Positions 13,201 to 26,096 of a stretch of 64,000 nucleotides of DNA are shown piece by piece (positions within the stretch are counted from its first letter, which is position 1; every line of letters begins with the position of its first letter). A program made the translations under genes and the position numbers. Where the stretch lies: positions 77,877-141,876 of the forward strand of contig RQTK01000699.1 of the NCBI GenBank assembly GCA_003991915.1. The letters are read 5' to 3'. This stretch comes from Elysia chlorotica (taxonomy: Eukaryota; Mollusca; Gastropoda; Plakobranchidae). Under the pieces are notes generated by a model. The model was not told the origin of the DNA and ran no database searches. It worked only from the letters and a program-made list of their open reading frames with translations.

Positions 13201-16200
13201 ACCAATAATAATGGAACAGCAAATGCTAGACCTTCAAGATTTGTTTCATTCTTTAAAAAAAATCTATTTTTTTATATAAACTTTCTCTGTCAAATTAATT
13301 CAAAACATTGTCTTGATAACAGATTATTTTTAGTTTTATCACAATCGCTGAGCGTTAAACACAATGTAATTGTATAAACTATGTTCTATGGTAAATTAGA
13401 CCTTTCTGTGCTAAGTTCACCCTACATAGTTTATGAGTTGCCTTACGACAGACGCAATAAAATAGTCCTAAGTACCAACTGATGACAAATTATATGGGTT
13501 GATTGACAGCTTAATACCGATTGTTAAGGTCGTCTATGACAAGATCACTGTTTTCCCGCGGCCAAAAACCAAAACCAAAACCAAAACGAAAACTACAGCC
13601 CCCCCCCCCCCCAAAAAAAAACACACAAAAAAACAAAAAACAAAAAACAAAAAACAAAACAACAACAAACAAACAAAAAATAACAAACAAAAAACAAACA
13701 ACAAAAACAATAAAACAAACAAACCCCAAAATAAAACAAAAACAAAAAACAACAACAAATACAAAAAACAACAAACAAAAACAAAACCCAACAACAACAA
13801 GAAACAAAAAAAACAACAACAACAAACCAATGAAAATCTGATTTTTTTCCTCTGGTGAAAATAAGTCGAAGATCTGATCAGCTGAGCATTCCAAGCTTAT
13901 TTGATGTATTTAACAAGCTATTTTGATTTATTCACGGTTGTGTTAAAACAATAAACCATGTCTCTGATCTGACCTTGCATTGAACACTCAACGTAAATAG
14001 TCGAATCCTTATTTGAATCATCAGTCAAAATGTTATTCATGTGTTTCCAGAGACCCATAAATTAAGCCTACACACCACCTTCGTGTAGATATTTTAAATT
14101 CCTTTCTCATGAAGGAACTCTTTTAAGTTGAAGTTAATTCAGATTGACGTCATCTTTCATATCAATCAGCAAACGCTCTCTCTTTTTCTTGAATGGTGCT
14201 TTCTGACTCGATTTTTAAAAATAACGTTGGGGCCTGTTGAACGCGAAGCTAAAATAACAATGTAATTTTCCTTTCTCAGACGTTTAAGCGGCAAGTGAAT
14301 TTTTTTTAGATTTCTGTGCACCTAAAAGAAGAATAGTCGCCCAGAACAGAGGAGCGTGGATGCTGCAGCAGCTTACAACAGTTTACAGAGGAGTCTGACT
14401 ACATCTCAACAGAAGGGTCTTAAGTCAAGTCAAAAGTCAAAAGTCAAAACAGGCAATACTGAATAGAAGTAGTAAATTTGTAAACAAAGTCTTTGTGGTC
14501 ATAACTCAGGCACAACACTTTCGACTATCTCCAATAAAATCCGCGTATAATAGAACTGAATAAATATCCATCTACAACTATTATAACTCAGCAAATTACA
14601 AAACATAGAGATTTATGGCAGCTTTCACCAAACAGATAGACTGAACTAAGAGAGATAAGGCGCCTTCATTTGGCCACACGGTTACCAAAGCTAATAAGTT
14701 AGACAAATAAGTCACCACAGATTTGTAGGCGATAGGCAAATTCTTGCTCAAATTGATTCTAGTGTTAAAATTCTCGGCTGTTCTAGGATCAAACTAAATT
14801 TTTACCATATCTCAAACTCCAACACTTACTGACAGTGAAACTGAAAATAATAGGCATAAAAACACTGACTATAATATTGATACATGTAAAAACATTGGCC
14901 GTAAAACTGGCAATACTGACATTAAAACTAACAATAATGCTGACAACAATATACACATTGAACAAATTAACGATCGAAAGGGATATTTATTGACTATCAA
15001 TCTATCCGATGAGAACATTATTTTCACTTGGTTTCTAGTAGTATTTTCAGTTAAAATGTTTCAATCATACATTGTTTGGTAGAGTTTTTTTTGTCTGTTT
15101 GTTGTAGTTTTTTTCCAACGTTCATTGACAGCCAATAAGATATATCAACGACAGATCAAATAATAAATGAAAAAAACCCCAACAAAAAATTCAAGACAAA
15201 ATGTCACACACAAGCAAACCCGTAAATGTGTGTAGATCGAGAGTTGACCCAGAGGTCTCCTAGAAACTGCACGCTCTACCGACTGAGTTGATAAGCACAC
15301 ATGATATAAAGTTCGCAGAAGGACAAACAGCCCTTCGGAAGTGTACAAAGAGCATCCATTTGCACTCCGCAAAAGATGCTCAAGCTGTGCAATATGGCGG
15401 CGAGTTTTCGGATGGAACAGGATTAGGATAGGTATTTTTCTCATGCGCATCGAACTTTTTAGTATCATGGGTTGGGGAAAAATAAATATCAATCGTGAAC
15501 ACGCTCAAAGCTTGTTGTCATGGAAAGTGAACGCTTGTGTTGTCTTGAGCGCATATATTTTTTGGATGACATTAATATTGTGTATTAAAATCTGTGAATA
15601 AGCAGTTATCGACAAAGGTTATTAGGGTCTTTAAAAATATTTTGAGCTTTTGAAGCTTTGAATACTCTTTCGAGTTTTGATTCACGCCATCTGAGACTTG
15701 GCAGGGTGTGTGCTTTAAAATATTTAAATCACGTTTTTCTTATCAATTTAAACTCTTTAAGACATGTTTCTGATAAGCTGATTGACGGAGGAATTTTCGG
15801 AATTTATTTTGAATTAAATCACTTTGAATTTTCAAAATATAAGGAAAACGATAACCTAATTATTTTTTCTGTCGCATTTTTATCCACGTATATGAATTAA
15901 ATAATGCACATAACAAATACCATTTTGATATTAATTACAATATAAATTTTATAATCTTGACTTTTAAATTTGAACGCTAAACATCTTAAACAATTCAGCA
16001 AGATAAACGAATTGTTAGTGAGACTTGGCATGGTATGTGCTTTAAAAATATTTAAATCAAGTTCTTCTTATCACTTTTAAACTCTTCCAAAAACGTTTCA
16101 GATAATCATGATTGATGGAGGAATTTTCGGAATTTTAAAAAATTAAATCACCTTGAGTTCTTAAAATTTTCTAAGGAAAACGATTACATAATTATTTTTA

Positions 16201-19200
16201 TGTCACATTTTTATACACTTTTGTGAATGAAATAATGCACCTAACGGATACCGGGGGCGCAGTGGTTCAGGGGTAGAACATCGGCTTCCGACGCAAAAGG
16301 TCCCGAGTTCGAATCCTGGCGGTTACGTTCCCTACTGGTTGGGTCGGTGTCAGTATAATGTGACCGACTGAGACAGGAGTCATGGTATCCCCGTCCTGTC
16401 TCGTGTGTTGCAGCACATAAAATTGTCAGACGTCCGTCTTGGGGGCCGTCCACAATATAGACTATATAGTGCTGATGTTGGACGTTAAAACCAACTAAAC
16501 CTAACGGATACCGATTTGATATTAATTAGAATATAAAGTTAATATTCCTCTGTTTTAACATTTGAACGCTAAATATCTTAAAAAATTCAGAAAGATAAAC
16601 GAATTGTTATTGTTTTCTTTACATTTCATTTTAAAACAAAAATTATTTCAAAAGAAATCATCTTTAATTAAATTACAACAAAAAGCGCCCCCACCCTTTA
16701 CCTGTAGCAATGACGCCCCCTAGCGGCGAGGCAGCCAGGTAGTGGTAGTCTGGAGCATCGTAGCTGACGTCACCAACCAGCATCCCGCCACCGGCCACAG
16801 GGTGCATGAGCTTCAGGTCCGCCAGCACGCTGCACAGCAGGGTCAGGAGCAGAGCACACACGCAGCTGGAGGAGGCCTGGGGATTAGTCATTGTTAAGTG
16901 AAACATCTTTGATTCTTTTTACGTTTCATCTTCTCTATAGAGGAAGGGAGAGAATTATCTCCCTCTCTCCGGGTTTAACGTCTCCTAGGTTCCCCTGAGG
17001 GATCCTATACCATTCCAAATATTGCCGTGGCTATTGCAGCTCTTTCATAAGTCAAGGTGATCTTTACTACTTAAACGAGTCCTAGGTTCCCAAGGAAGGT
17101 TCCGAAAGGCGACTGCACCGCAGAACAGGATACTCATGAATTAGTTGGATACATTAAAGGCGACGACCCAACCAGTAGAGAAAAGGGAAAGTTCGAAAGA
17201 AAGCCAATATAACACAAAGACGAATTAAAAAAAAAACAACTAGAAAATTAACTCCCTAATTCCTTTCCTGATCAGAGAATGATTAAATAGAGTTACGAAT
17301 GTGCGAGCTAGATAAATTGTAAAAACATAACGAGAGATAATAATCATATAGGTGGAGAAATCTGGAGTTGAAGCGTGCAGCTGATGTCTTATTTACCACA
17401 TCATATGTTAAAATCATTGATCGGAGAAAACGGGGGTCTCTCATAGTTTAACATTTCTTAGGTTTTATGATAGTCCATATACGGCGGCAGGGCCATAGAG
17501 CGGGATATCCAGGACTGGGTTGGTCACATTATGCTGACACCGACTCAACCAATAGGATAAAATGCGTCCGCCAGAGCCAGAATCGAACTGCGGACCTCAT
17601 TGCGTCGGAAGTCGATGATCTAACCACAGGGCTACCGCCCCCTCCCCCCGCTATGAGTCAATGAACACTTTCATAGGACGACACTGGCACAGTCTCAAAT
17701 CTATTATTTTATTAAGTTCTGGCACACTGAAGTCCACGTATTTAGAGCATTGCTATTGTTTCGGGGCATTATACTTCTTCATCGGAGTTCAGCTTAGAGA
17801 ATCCATTAAGGTTCGGCACACCTGCAAAATGTCTCGACGATAGATAAATGATAGTGAATAGAGATTTATACCATTTTTTTCTTGACACCCAAGGCCTAAC
17901 GCAAAACTTGAGAGTATAGTCATTGATCTAGATTATGATACCTTATCTTTGTAGTGCACACCAATGGTAGGTGGGATAAACAAAGCTTTTGAATGGGATT
18001 TCGTAAGGTGGTAAAAAGATCAATGTACGTCCACATCGGGTCATCAATTCAACGTTTTAGGCAAACATATGACTCGCTTAGACGGAAAGTGCCATTTGTA
18101 TTATTCCCTAAAGCCCACGAAATCATATGACAGACAAGTGACCCATCTTTGGCCTCCTCGTTGTGACATATCTTGTCCACGGATGTTTTTGTTTCTGATT
18201 TGATACGTGTAGTCGAGTTGTCTTGTCACATATTTCAAACGTAGCCTACCTTGTTAACTTCTTACTATTGTCTTATTTGACAAGAAGATCAAGGGTCACC
18301 TACTTTCATAATGTGAGCACTATAAATCAACCTTTCTACGGGGCCTTGAAATAATAAAAACAAACAAACAAACAAACAGCGATACAACAACATACGGCAC
18401 TGGCATGAACGGTTTTCTAAAAATAGCTTCATGTCTTTATATACTGTCGAACAAAAATCTTGAATATTCACATTACAAAGATGTAAATTTTAGGTCTCCA
18501 AGGTCATATTTGTTGTAGAACATCTCAATGACACAGTCATAAGTAAGAAAGTATTTTTGTCAGTCTATTCAGCCAGTCATATTTATAGCTACCTTTTATT
18601 TAAACTTCACATGGAGATTAATACAGTTTTGTGTATATTGTATTCTGTCTGATAACACTACAAATCGTGTTTTCACTACTAATATCTTTCATCCATCTAT
18701 ACGTCCTACTGCAGATTTTATCGACTCTGTCGATCTATCCGTCCATCGATTTTACCTACTTTTCTATAATTACGTATCTGCTAAAATAAGAATCAATCAA
18801 TGACATACTCTCGTGTTTTTTTTATAGTTTTGACTGTGATGATAGGTTAATAAAAGCATTCAAATGTACCAATTTACAATGTACCTAATCTTATACCCAT
18901 CTTTGTAGGATCTATAAAGAATAATCCTATACCGTAAACGGTTATGAATTCTAAAACCAACATCTGAAACATGTTCACAGAGAGTGAGGGAACTATGGCT
19001 AGTATCTCATCTGTTCAAACTATAATGAACACAGACTCAATGATAGGTGGCGAAATCCGACAAATGAATCGGACAGATTGTGGAATACGCATGATTTCTG
19101 GTTCTCTTAACGCTTTGGTTACCTCTATTAAGTTTAAAAGTAGTAACATTAAAAAGAAAAATTAGCCAAGCGATCCCATGACTCTGTGCGCACCAAAGCT

Positions 19201-20798
19201 TGCAAATTTCAGAAAGATCAAAATTAATACGTTTTCATTGTTCACTTTCATTGTGTCTTGACCTGCAACAGTTAAAGGAAATCGAGAAACCGAGAAATAC
19301 TTCGATTACATGTGTCAGCATTTTTCGATTAGACCTTTTGGAATTTCCCATCAAAAGATGAGATGAGTTTTTTTTTTTATCTTGTTATAATGGAGCTAAG
19401 CCCAAATTTGATATGGTACAAGCTTTTTTGAGAGTTTTTTTTGTTTTTTTTTTTTTGGGGGGGGGGGGCGGAAAATTGTACTACAATTTGAGAGGCATTA
19501 GTAAAGTATCATAGATTTAGATTTTCGTGGCATAATATTTAAGTTATGCAAACCCTCCCCATTTTCCTCATTTGAGCATAATTATAGAGTCGAAAATTGA
19601 AAAGAAAACTCTTAGCCATCCGACTTTGAAATGCATCTAAAATGGATATTTTGGACAGAAACAAATCTAGCATAAATATTAATTAAATTTTTTTTTTCTG
19701 TCTTTTTTAAGCGCGATAATTTTAATGCGCACATTGCACCGTCTCATAAGAGTTCTTTGCTAATTGTAAAATCAGAGGAAAAGATTAAACATACATGAAA
19801 CAACTAACAGCATATGGGCCCACTTCTTACGACTTATAAAAATGTCCAAACAAAAGATTACAATAATCATTCAAACACAAAATGTAGAGAAAAACAAGTT
19901 TTCTAAGATTTTCTTTTTTTGTGTTTATCACAGCATGGAGGAGTTGGGATATCTTTCCGTAAATAATTTTTAATTCTGCAACTGAAAAGACATAATTTTG
20001 AGTTCATGCACAGTTCAATTGTATCTGTAATCCTTCAGCTTACTCCATCCCACAATTCCCACGAATTTCGGAGGTACCCGGTACCTAATTAGTACTAGCA
20101 GTTACTTGGTTAACCTTAGAGAATGAAACTATTAGCACATTTTACTTTGTTCTATTTTGGTGCGCTTTGGCGCAGGTCGTAGAGCTGTGGGATGGAATGC
20201 ACAAACATGGCGTAGCTTACGTCTCGTCATAAGCCTTCTTGTTCTTAAATTGTTACGACGAGGCGTAAGCTAAGCAATGTTTGTGCATTCTACCCATGGA
20301 CTCGTAATTCAGAAATCAAGCGATCAATCAACAACTGCGTTCGCTAAGTACTTTGGATGTTGGAAATTCATCCTGCAGAATTATAATGTATTCATTTAAC
20401 ATAGCAGAGCACACCTTTTTTACAAGGGGAAATATTTTTATGCACGAAAGTGCTGACCGTGAGTTTATGATAGTTTCTTATACGATTAATTATGTGTCAA
20501 GCTCCTGCACAATCATATTCTCCAAATATAAAAAAAAACTGCCGGTAACAAATTTGACTTGCTACAACAGCAGATAACAGTGAATTGGTCGTATTAAAAA
20601 AAAATTAAAAAAATTAACAAAAACAATATCGGCTATACGAAGTGAAGCAATCTATTTTCAATATTAAATCACCAAAGCCATAAAATGAGCTATGAAATTA
20701 TCTAGATCATGATACAGCAATTTTATATCTACCAGATCTATATGAAAAAAGAAACCTTGTTCTCTTTACGATAACACTAGAAAACTACTTACGTCCAT
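10219..20798 (-). CDS. Small secreted Gly/Ala/Pro-rich, Arg-tailed protein (6 exons, 125 aa), unrecognised
   Basis: Assembled from six minus-strand exons: 20798-20793, 16876-16702, 12364-12317, 11877-11761, 10611-10598, 10236-10219. Lengths 6+175+48+117+14+18 = 378 nt keep one frame through five GT-AG introns. Residues 1-21 form a signal peptide (MDASSSCVCA, a Leu-rich core, then SVLA before DLK). The mature 104 residues contain no cysteine. They begin with a mildly acidic, Tyr-containing stretch (GDVSYDAPDYHY), continue as a Gly/Ala/Pro/Val-rich hydrophobic block (GLGFGGLAGG, LPPVVAAPAAPVV) and end with an arginine-rich tail (IRRYGRRVRLFRV). I do not recognise a family. Gly-rich secreted proteins with basic tails occur among molluscan shell-matrix proteins, and RR sites could also mean a processed peptide precursor; both are inferences. 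The export signal is the firmest point. A TATA box lies upstream and AATAAA downstream of the stop. Confidence 0.68.
10598..10611 (-). CDS. Exon 5 (14-nt micro-exon) of small secreted-protein gene
   Basis: Only 14 nt between a long polypyrimidine acceptor (TTTCTTTCAG) and a strong donor GTAAGT. With the phase-1 base of exon 4 it adds Y-G-R-R-V and ends in phase 0. Exon 4 and exon 6 could also join directly (phase 1 to 0 mismatch), which would change the C-terminus, so this micro-exon decides the tail. Confidence 0.5.
11761..11877 (-). CDS. Exon 4 of small secreted-protein gene: Gly/Ala/Pro/Val block
   Basis: A GC-rich island in AT-rich surroundings, bounded by acceptor TTCCCCAG and donor GTGAGT, phase 1 in and out. 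It codes a hydrophobic repeat-like stretch (LPPVVAAPAAPVV), then FPMGGVRGYSRTYSSPIRR. The other two frames are unrelated in composition to the flanking exons. Confidence 0.65.
12317..12364 (-). CDS. Exon 3 of small secreted-protein gene
   Basis: A 48-nt exon between TTGTTTCAG and donor GTACGT, entering and leaving in phase 1. It codes DYDNFIPAGLGFGGLA, continuous in style with the Gly-rich exon that follows. Confidence 0.62.
13556..13834. repeat. Long A/C-only tract with a C14 run
   Basis: About 270 bp of CAAAA, CAA and CAAAC units with almost no G or T. In the gene orientation it is a G/T tract inside intron 2 of the small gene. Confidence 0.85.
15692..16612. repeat. Tandem duplication, 327-bp unit, second copy interrupted by a SINE
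   Basis: Copy one 15692-16018, copy two 16019-16612, both beginning TGAGACTTGGCA. Without the SINE the copies are about equal in length and differ by scattered substitutions and small indels. It lies in intron 2 of the small gene. Confidence 0.88.
16254..16498 (+). mobile_element. Full-length tRNA-derived SINE with target-site duplication
   Basis: Flanked by identical 15-bp repeats ACCTAACGGATACCG (16239-16253 and 16499-16513). Head: CAGTGGTTCAGGGGTAGAAC (box A) and GAGTTCGAATCC (box B). Body: CTACTGGTTGGGTCGGTGTC, GTGACCGACTGAGACAGGAG. Tail: GTGCTGATGTTGGACGTTAA. This is the reference copy in the window. Confidence 0.93.
16702..16876 (-). CDS. Exon 2 of small secreted-protein gene: signal peptide core and N-terminus
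   Basis: The acceptor TGACTAATCCCCAG carries a good branch-point match (CTAAT). The exon begins ASSSCVCALLL and covers residues 3-60, including the rest of the signal peptide and the acidic Tyr motif. It ends in phase 1 at donor GTAAAG. The frame stays open upstream through the acceptor to two other Met codons (16906, 16891), but the spliced start in exon 1 gives a cleaner signal peptide. Confidence 0.68.
17500..17650 (-). mobile_element. SINE, 3'-truncated, minus orientation
   Basis: Read on the minus strand it starts GGGGGCGGTAGCCCTGTGG and has the box B-like CAGTTCGATTC, then TATTGGTTGAGTCGGTGTCAG and GTGACCAACCCAGTCC. The tail half is absent. Confidence 0.82.
20186..20299. repeat. Imperfect inverted repeat, about 48-bp arms
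   Basis: GAATGCACAAACATGGCGTA (from 20195) is matched in reverse complement by the arm ending TTTGTGCATTC (20290). The arms also share AGCTTACG and CTCGTC. The loop is about 17 nt. It may be a foldback/MITE or a transcribed hairpin, 0.6 kb upstream in transcript terms inside intron 1 of the small gene. Confidence 0.8.
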
Positions 20799-20897
20799 TT
20801 TTTTAAAAGTTTGAGGTTCCTGTTTCCAGTGATTCACTATCTGGTATGTAGAGGCAGTGTAGATCTGAGTCCTAGCAACAGGTTTCCAATGCTCACT
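20793..20897 (-). CDS. Exon 1 of small secreted-protein gene: 5' leader plus first two codons
   Basis: The leader runs from about 20897. The start codon is at 20798-20796 in a favourable context (AAAAAAATGGAC), and the exon ends after ATG GAC at a strong donor GTAAGT. Only Met-Asp is coded here (20798-20793). Joining in phase 0 to the acceptor at 16876 gives an ideal signal peptide. The first intron is 3.9 kb. Confidence 0.6.
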
Positions 20898-20919
20898 GAC
20901 TCCTTCGCGGCGTCCTCTG

Positions 20920-20927
20920 CTTATAAA
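20920..20927 (-). promoter_or_regulatory. TATA box of the small secreted-protein gene
   Basis: On the minus strand the sequence reads CCTTTATAAGCAG. About 28 nt downstream lies an initiator-like TCAGTG (around 20899-20894). The start codon at 20798 follows after a leader of about 95 nt with no other ATG noticed. The spacing matches a standard TATA-to-start-site distance. No transcript end was available to confirm it. Confidence 0.55.
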
Positions 20928-21639
20928 GGCGATCCTCTGACAGGTACGAACGGTGGTCAAATCGAGGGAGGAGCATATTTTTGTCTATTCATAAAAAAAC
21001 AACACCACTGCTGCCCCCCCGCCTCCCCTGTCCTTCCGATGCTATAAACTCGTCGATCATGTCGTTGAGTCGATGCCCTCTCACCTTCAACATGCCTCAA
21101 AATATCATTGTTTTTGCTCCTTCTCATTTCTTATCGTTTCCTTTTCCCCATACCTGTTATAAATATTCATATAAAATTAGGGAAGCTGATATGATTAGAC
21201 CCCTCTCCTTCTCTTTGATTTCCTTCCTTTTGTTCTTCCTGTATATGAGCAACATGCAATAAATTTCCGGTGCGTTCCCATTTTTCACCTAAGACCCCTA
21301 AGACCCTCATTACACAGGTAGTATAAATTTTCATTATATTAGTACACAGGCAATGGCTGATTTGAATATAATGTAAGGCAACGAATAAAATAGTAAAACG
21401 GAAAATGTTATATTATATGGTTTTGTTCAATATTAGCATAACTGCACCAGCTGAAATGCGGTTTGATGGAAAATGAACGTTAATCATTTAGCATTTAAAT
21501 GTGCATATCTCATAAAGGAAACAAACGTCGTGTGAAGAATTGATATGCAAAGACGTACCAATAGATTAAGATAAAGAAATCGGATTGAGAAGAGCAGGGA
21601 GAGAGACTGAGAAAGAGTGGGGAAAGGATGAGAAAAAGA

Positions 21640-21825
<186 letters not shown>

Positions 21826-24162
21826 CGTTTTGAATACGAAAAGAAAGCAGAATTAAGGGATTTTGTTGATTCCTTGTAAGGTTCCTTGATTCTGTGCTTC
21901 TTTTCGTGTAAAACTCGGTGAAGAATTTACATCAATTAACTTTTACAAAGTTTTAAATTTACATACAATGCCAGGGATGTAGCAATGCGTTGCAATTCTT
22001 TCGTGTCTACTTGCAATGATGGTCGTTACAGAGAAAACACAAAATGAGCTGCAATAAAAGTAAATTATTATAAAGAAAAAAGCAACAACAATAAACACAA
22101 CAAAAAACAAAACAAAACAAGAACAAAAAACAAATAAAGGAAAAAAAAAGACAAGTTGTCACAAAGCAATATTGTTTGTTTCAATTTTAGGAATCTAAAT
22201 CAATTGCGATTTGCTCTGACGTAGGCCAACGTTGAAATTAAGAGACGATAGATTCAGAAAGATAGTTTGATCTAAATGCTAGTAAAGAGCGACAAAATTC
22301 ATATAAAGAGAACACAAATAGAGACATAGATTTTTGAAGATAGACAAAGAGAGGTAGAAAGAGAAATACAAAAAGACATATCGATACACATGCAGAGACG
22401 GGAATACGAGGTGTAGGGAGAAGAGAAAAAGGTTATAAAACAACCTTATATAACCTTAATATTATTTGAGAAAGGACTATAATGTACTACGGCGGTTCGA
22501 ATCAAATAAACGAATAGTTCATTTTAGAGATGTTACTTCATTGAAAGATACATACGTGTACAAATATTGTAAACAATTTTGTAAACTCCTTCTTTCGATG
22601 ACTATGCTGGAGGAAAAGGTGTTAATAAATTTATATTAACCAGTTGCACTAATTTTTCTTTATTCGGAATGTGTTTGCTATACTGGCAATATTCCTTTTC
22701 TAGAATTATTCCAGGATATAAAGCGCTATAAGTGATGAATCATCAATCAAATTTACAACATTTTATAATTAGTCGTGCAGCTTGCATGATGAATTGTTTT
22801 GGGATTTCTTAAATTAAACTTTACATTACATCAGTAAACCCAGACACCCTGTAGTCCACATTATTTCCAAGCAAAGGTTGAGGGTGCATTCAAGAAGATG
22901 GACAAATTAATCCCAGGATTATCTGTACATCTGCGCGTGTGTGTGTGTATGGGTATTTGTGAATATTTTCGAGTGCTACGTGCGAGACAAGAGGAGGGGT
23001 TGAGTAAGTACATTCAAGAAAATTACGATCTATTTTGAGGTCGCGCTATTACCATAAACAAATACCCTTCAGCATAATTTTCTCGCTGTTCTTTTTTTTT
23101 AAAGTATTTATATTGTTATTGTTTCATTTAGTTAATTTTTCCTTACTTGATACAAAATAAAACAAAACTATTAACTGAGTACAGACATCAGTTTAAAGTG
23201 ATTTCTTGAAACAATAATGAATAAGTTTTACATATCTATAAACATTAAAGAAAGACCGGATTATCAAAATAATCAGGGCAAATTAAGAAATATTATTGAC
23301 AGAGAAGAAAAAAATTAATAAACCAAAATCTGCACAACGCTTTATTCTTAAAATGCACAATTTGCCAACAGAATGATTAAAAAAAGGAAAACTGTCTCCC
23401 TTTAAGACATTTTTATGGTTTAAGTTTACGTTTTCACCTATAAGTATAACACAGTAAGTCCGTAAAGAAGCCCACAAATCAAAGTATAAGGGGACATCAT
23501 TCAAAATGCATCCAGACATAAAATGCACTAGACACTTTCAAGTCATGCTCTGGATAATTGTATTGATAGCTTGTCTAAAAACATACATAATTTTATTTAT
23601 AGCATGTCATTCATGACAAACTATGCTTTTTTTGTTACTTCGTTTTGCAGAAAAAAATCGCATTTCTTGTTAGTGCCCATGTCGTATGCATATCATTTTT
23701 TCTTTAATTTTTAATTTTCATTATTAAGTTAAGTGTGGTTTTTTGGATGATTCATGTGATCTATTTTTTTCGTTTGGTCAATTCATTTCTTGAATTAGAT
23801 TTTAAAAATTCAACACATTGAAGGAAAGTAGGGCTCACTACAAAATCAATTAAAACCAGGTGTTTAGATTATGTAGCAGTAAAGATTGGGTTAAAATGGA
23901 CTGCGGATAATTAATGCTAAGTGAAAATGACAGATTTGTTGAGATCGATCCGTAAGCAATACTTATGTACGATGGATTTTAAGTATAATTATGAGAAAAA
24001 CAGTTAATACAGATATACAGATGAATGCGAAGACGCATACTTACTATTATTTTATAGTAATTACATAAACTGATAGATACATAGTAGGAAGGGTCAGGTG
24101 AATAAATACAGTGCGAGAGAGACACATTTCGAGACAGAGAAAGAGATGGGGAATGAAATTGA

Positions 24163-24314
<152 letters not shown>

Positions 24315-25823
24315 ACGTGAGTGAGAAAATGAAAGGGAGTTCCTTTTTTTTCATGTTGTTTAAGAACATGCACGCTCACAAATTATCCTCGACGTAAATA
24401 GAGAAGCAAAATAATATAATAAACAATTTTGCTTCAAACACCCTCTTTCCTTAAAAGTTAAGCCGGATCAGTATTAAATATACTCACTACAGATCAATCA
24501 AAATCATTAAGCTTAATCCCATTCAGAAGGAGAATATAATTTATCTTTCTTCGAGGGCTAAAACAGCCCCAAAACAAAAAGCCCTATTGTTTTAAAAAGG
24601 ATTAATGTGACCCGCGAGATACATCAATTTTCTTTAGGTCAAGACATAGTATCAATTTTAACAGTGGGAATTCATTATTTAGCTGTCAAAATATGTAAAG
24701 ATTAAAAAAAAAACTTGGTGGAAAATCAAAGCAGTTGCTTCGTTTTAGAAGGCATACCAAATATAAGAGTTTCTCAAATTGTACTGTAAGTGTAACTGGT
24801 CAAAACTATAATAATAACATCACTAAAATATTTTTTAAATATGATTTTCTCCCATCCTAAACTTATATAGCGCAACGCATACAAATGTTTCTGCCTTATA
24901 AATAATAATTTTGAACTGTTCTCCTGTTAAATTTTATTTCATATTTTTTTAGTTTTAGATTGAGAGTCATCATACAAATTTTATGAAATATCACAAACTA
25001 AAATTTAATTTTACAGTTTTTTTTTTATAGAACTTGATAGGATAATACAGAAGGTTTTAAATGAAATATCGCAACACATTGTGAAAAGGAAAGATTACCA
25101 AAATAATTATTAAATAAAGGCAAAAACAAAAGAAAAAAAAAACAAAAAGTCACGCTTTTGATTGAAAAAATTGAAGGTTTGAAAATTTAACACATGTTGA
25201 TTTAGGCAATTTTAGCTTTTTTTTCAGCAGAACTGATTTATCATAATTTTTGTCTGAGTTTGCAAAGGTAAGTTTAATACAGTCATTAACTATGAAAACA
25301 GACACAGGGCATTCACCTATAATGAGTAATGTTGCCATTTTGTGAAGAGGAAAAAGAGAAAAAAATCCTAAAACTGTGTTGTGTGAAATGACGGGAATGA
25401 GTGCGTGACTCCATAGACTTCATTACCTATTCCTGAGCAGAGTTTTGGTATGTCCAGGCGATGTAGAATTTGAAGGACATCTCTGTCCCTTCATGCCGGA
25501 TCAATCTATCGAGCCAGCCTGTAAATCGTTGCATAAAGAATTGAGTAGTTTGACGAGTGTTTGTCACGGCAGCCTTTGATGAAACTAGTGTGGGAAAAAA
25601 TAACTCGGCGGCTCCGACCGATCTTATTGCAAATTAGAACAAGTCGTGGTTGTAACCGCAGACAGAATGTTCTACTCCGAGAGCACACAGTGGTGTAACA
25701 TCGAAAATCTCAAATTTCGTTTACCATAAACCTCAACATTTGGAGGTCAAAAGTTTCGTGTGCGCTTTTTTCTCTTAGATTTCTTTCCTTTTCTTGTTAT
25801 TTTTATATGTGTGTGTATGTGTG

Positions 25824-26096
<273 letters not shown>

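Noticed and set aside
16877..16906. Start codons MFHLTMTNPQ in front of the small gene's exon 2
   Set aside because: The sequence contains an ideal branch point and acceptor, and the exon 1 start gives a better signal peptide; kept only as an alternative.
18971..19165. Plus-strand 64-residue open frame (MFTESEGTM)
   Set aside because: Ordinary composition and ends in a Lys run, but there are no splice partners, no family resemblance, and it lies in an intron of the small gene.
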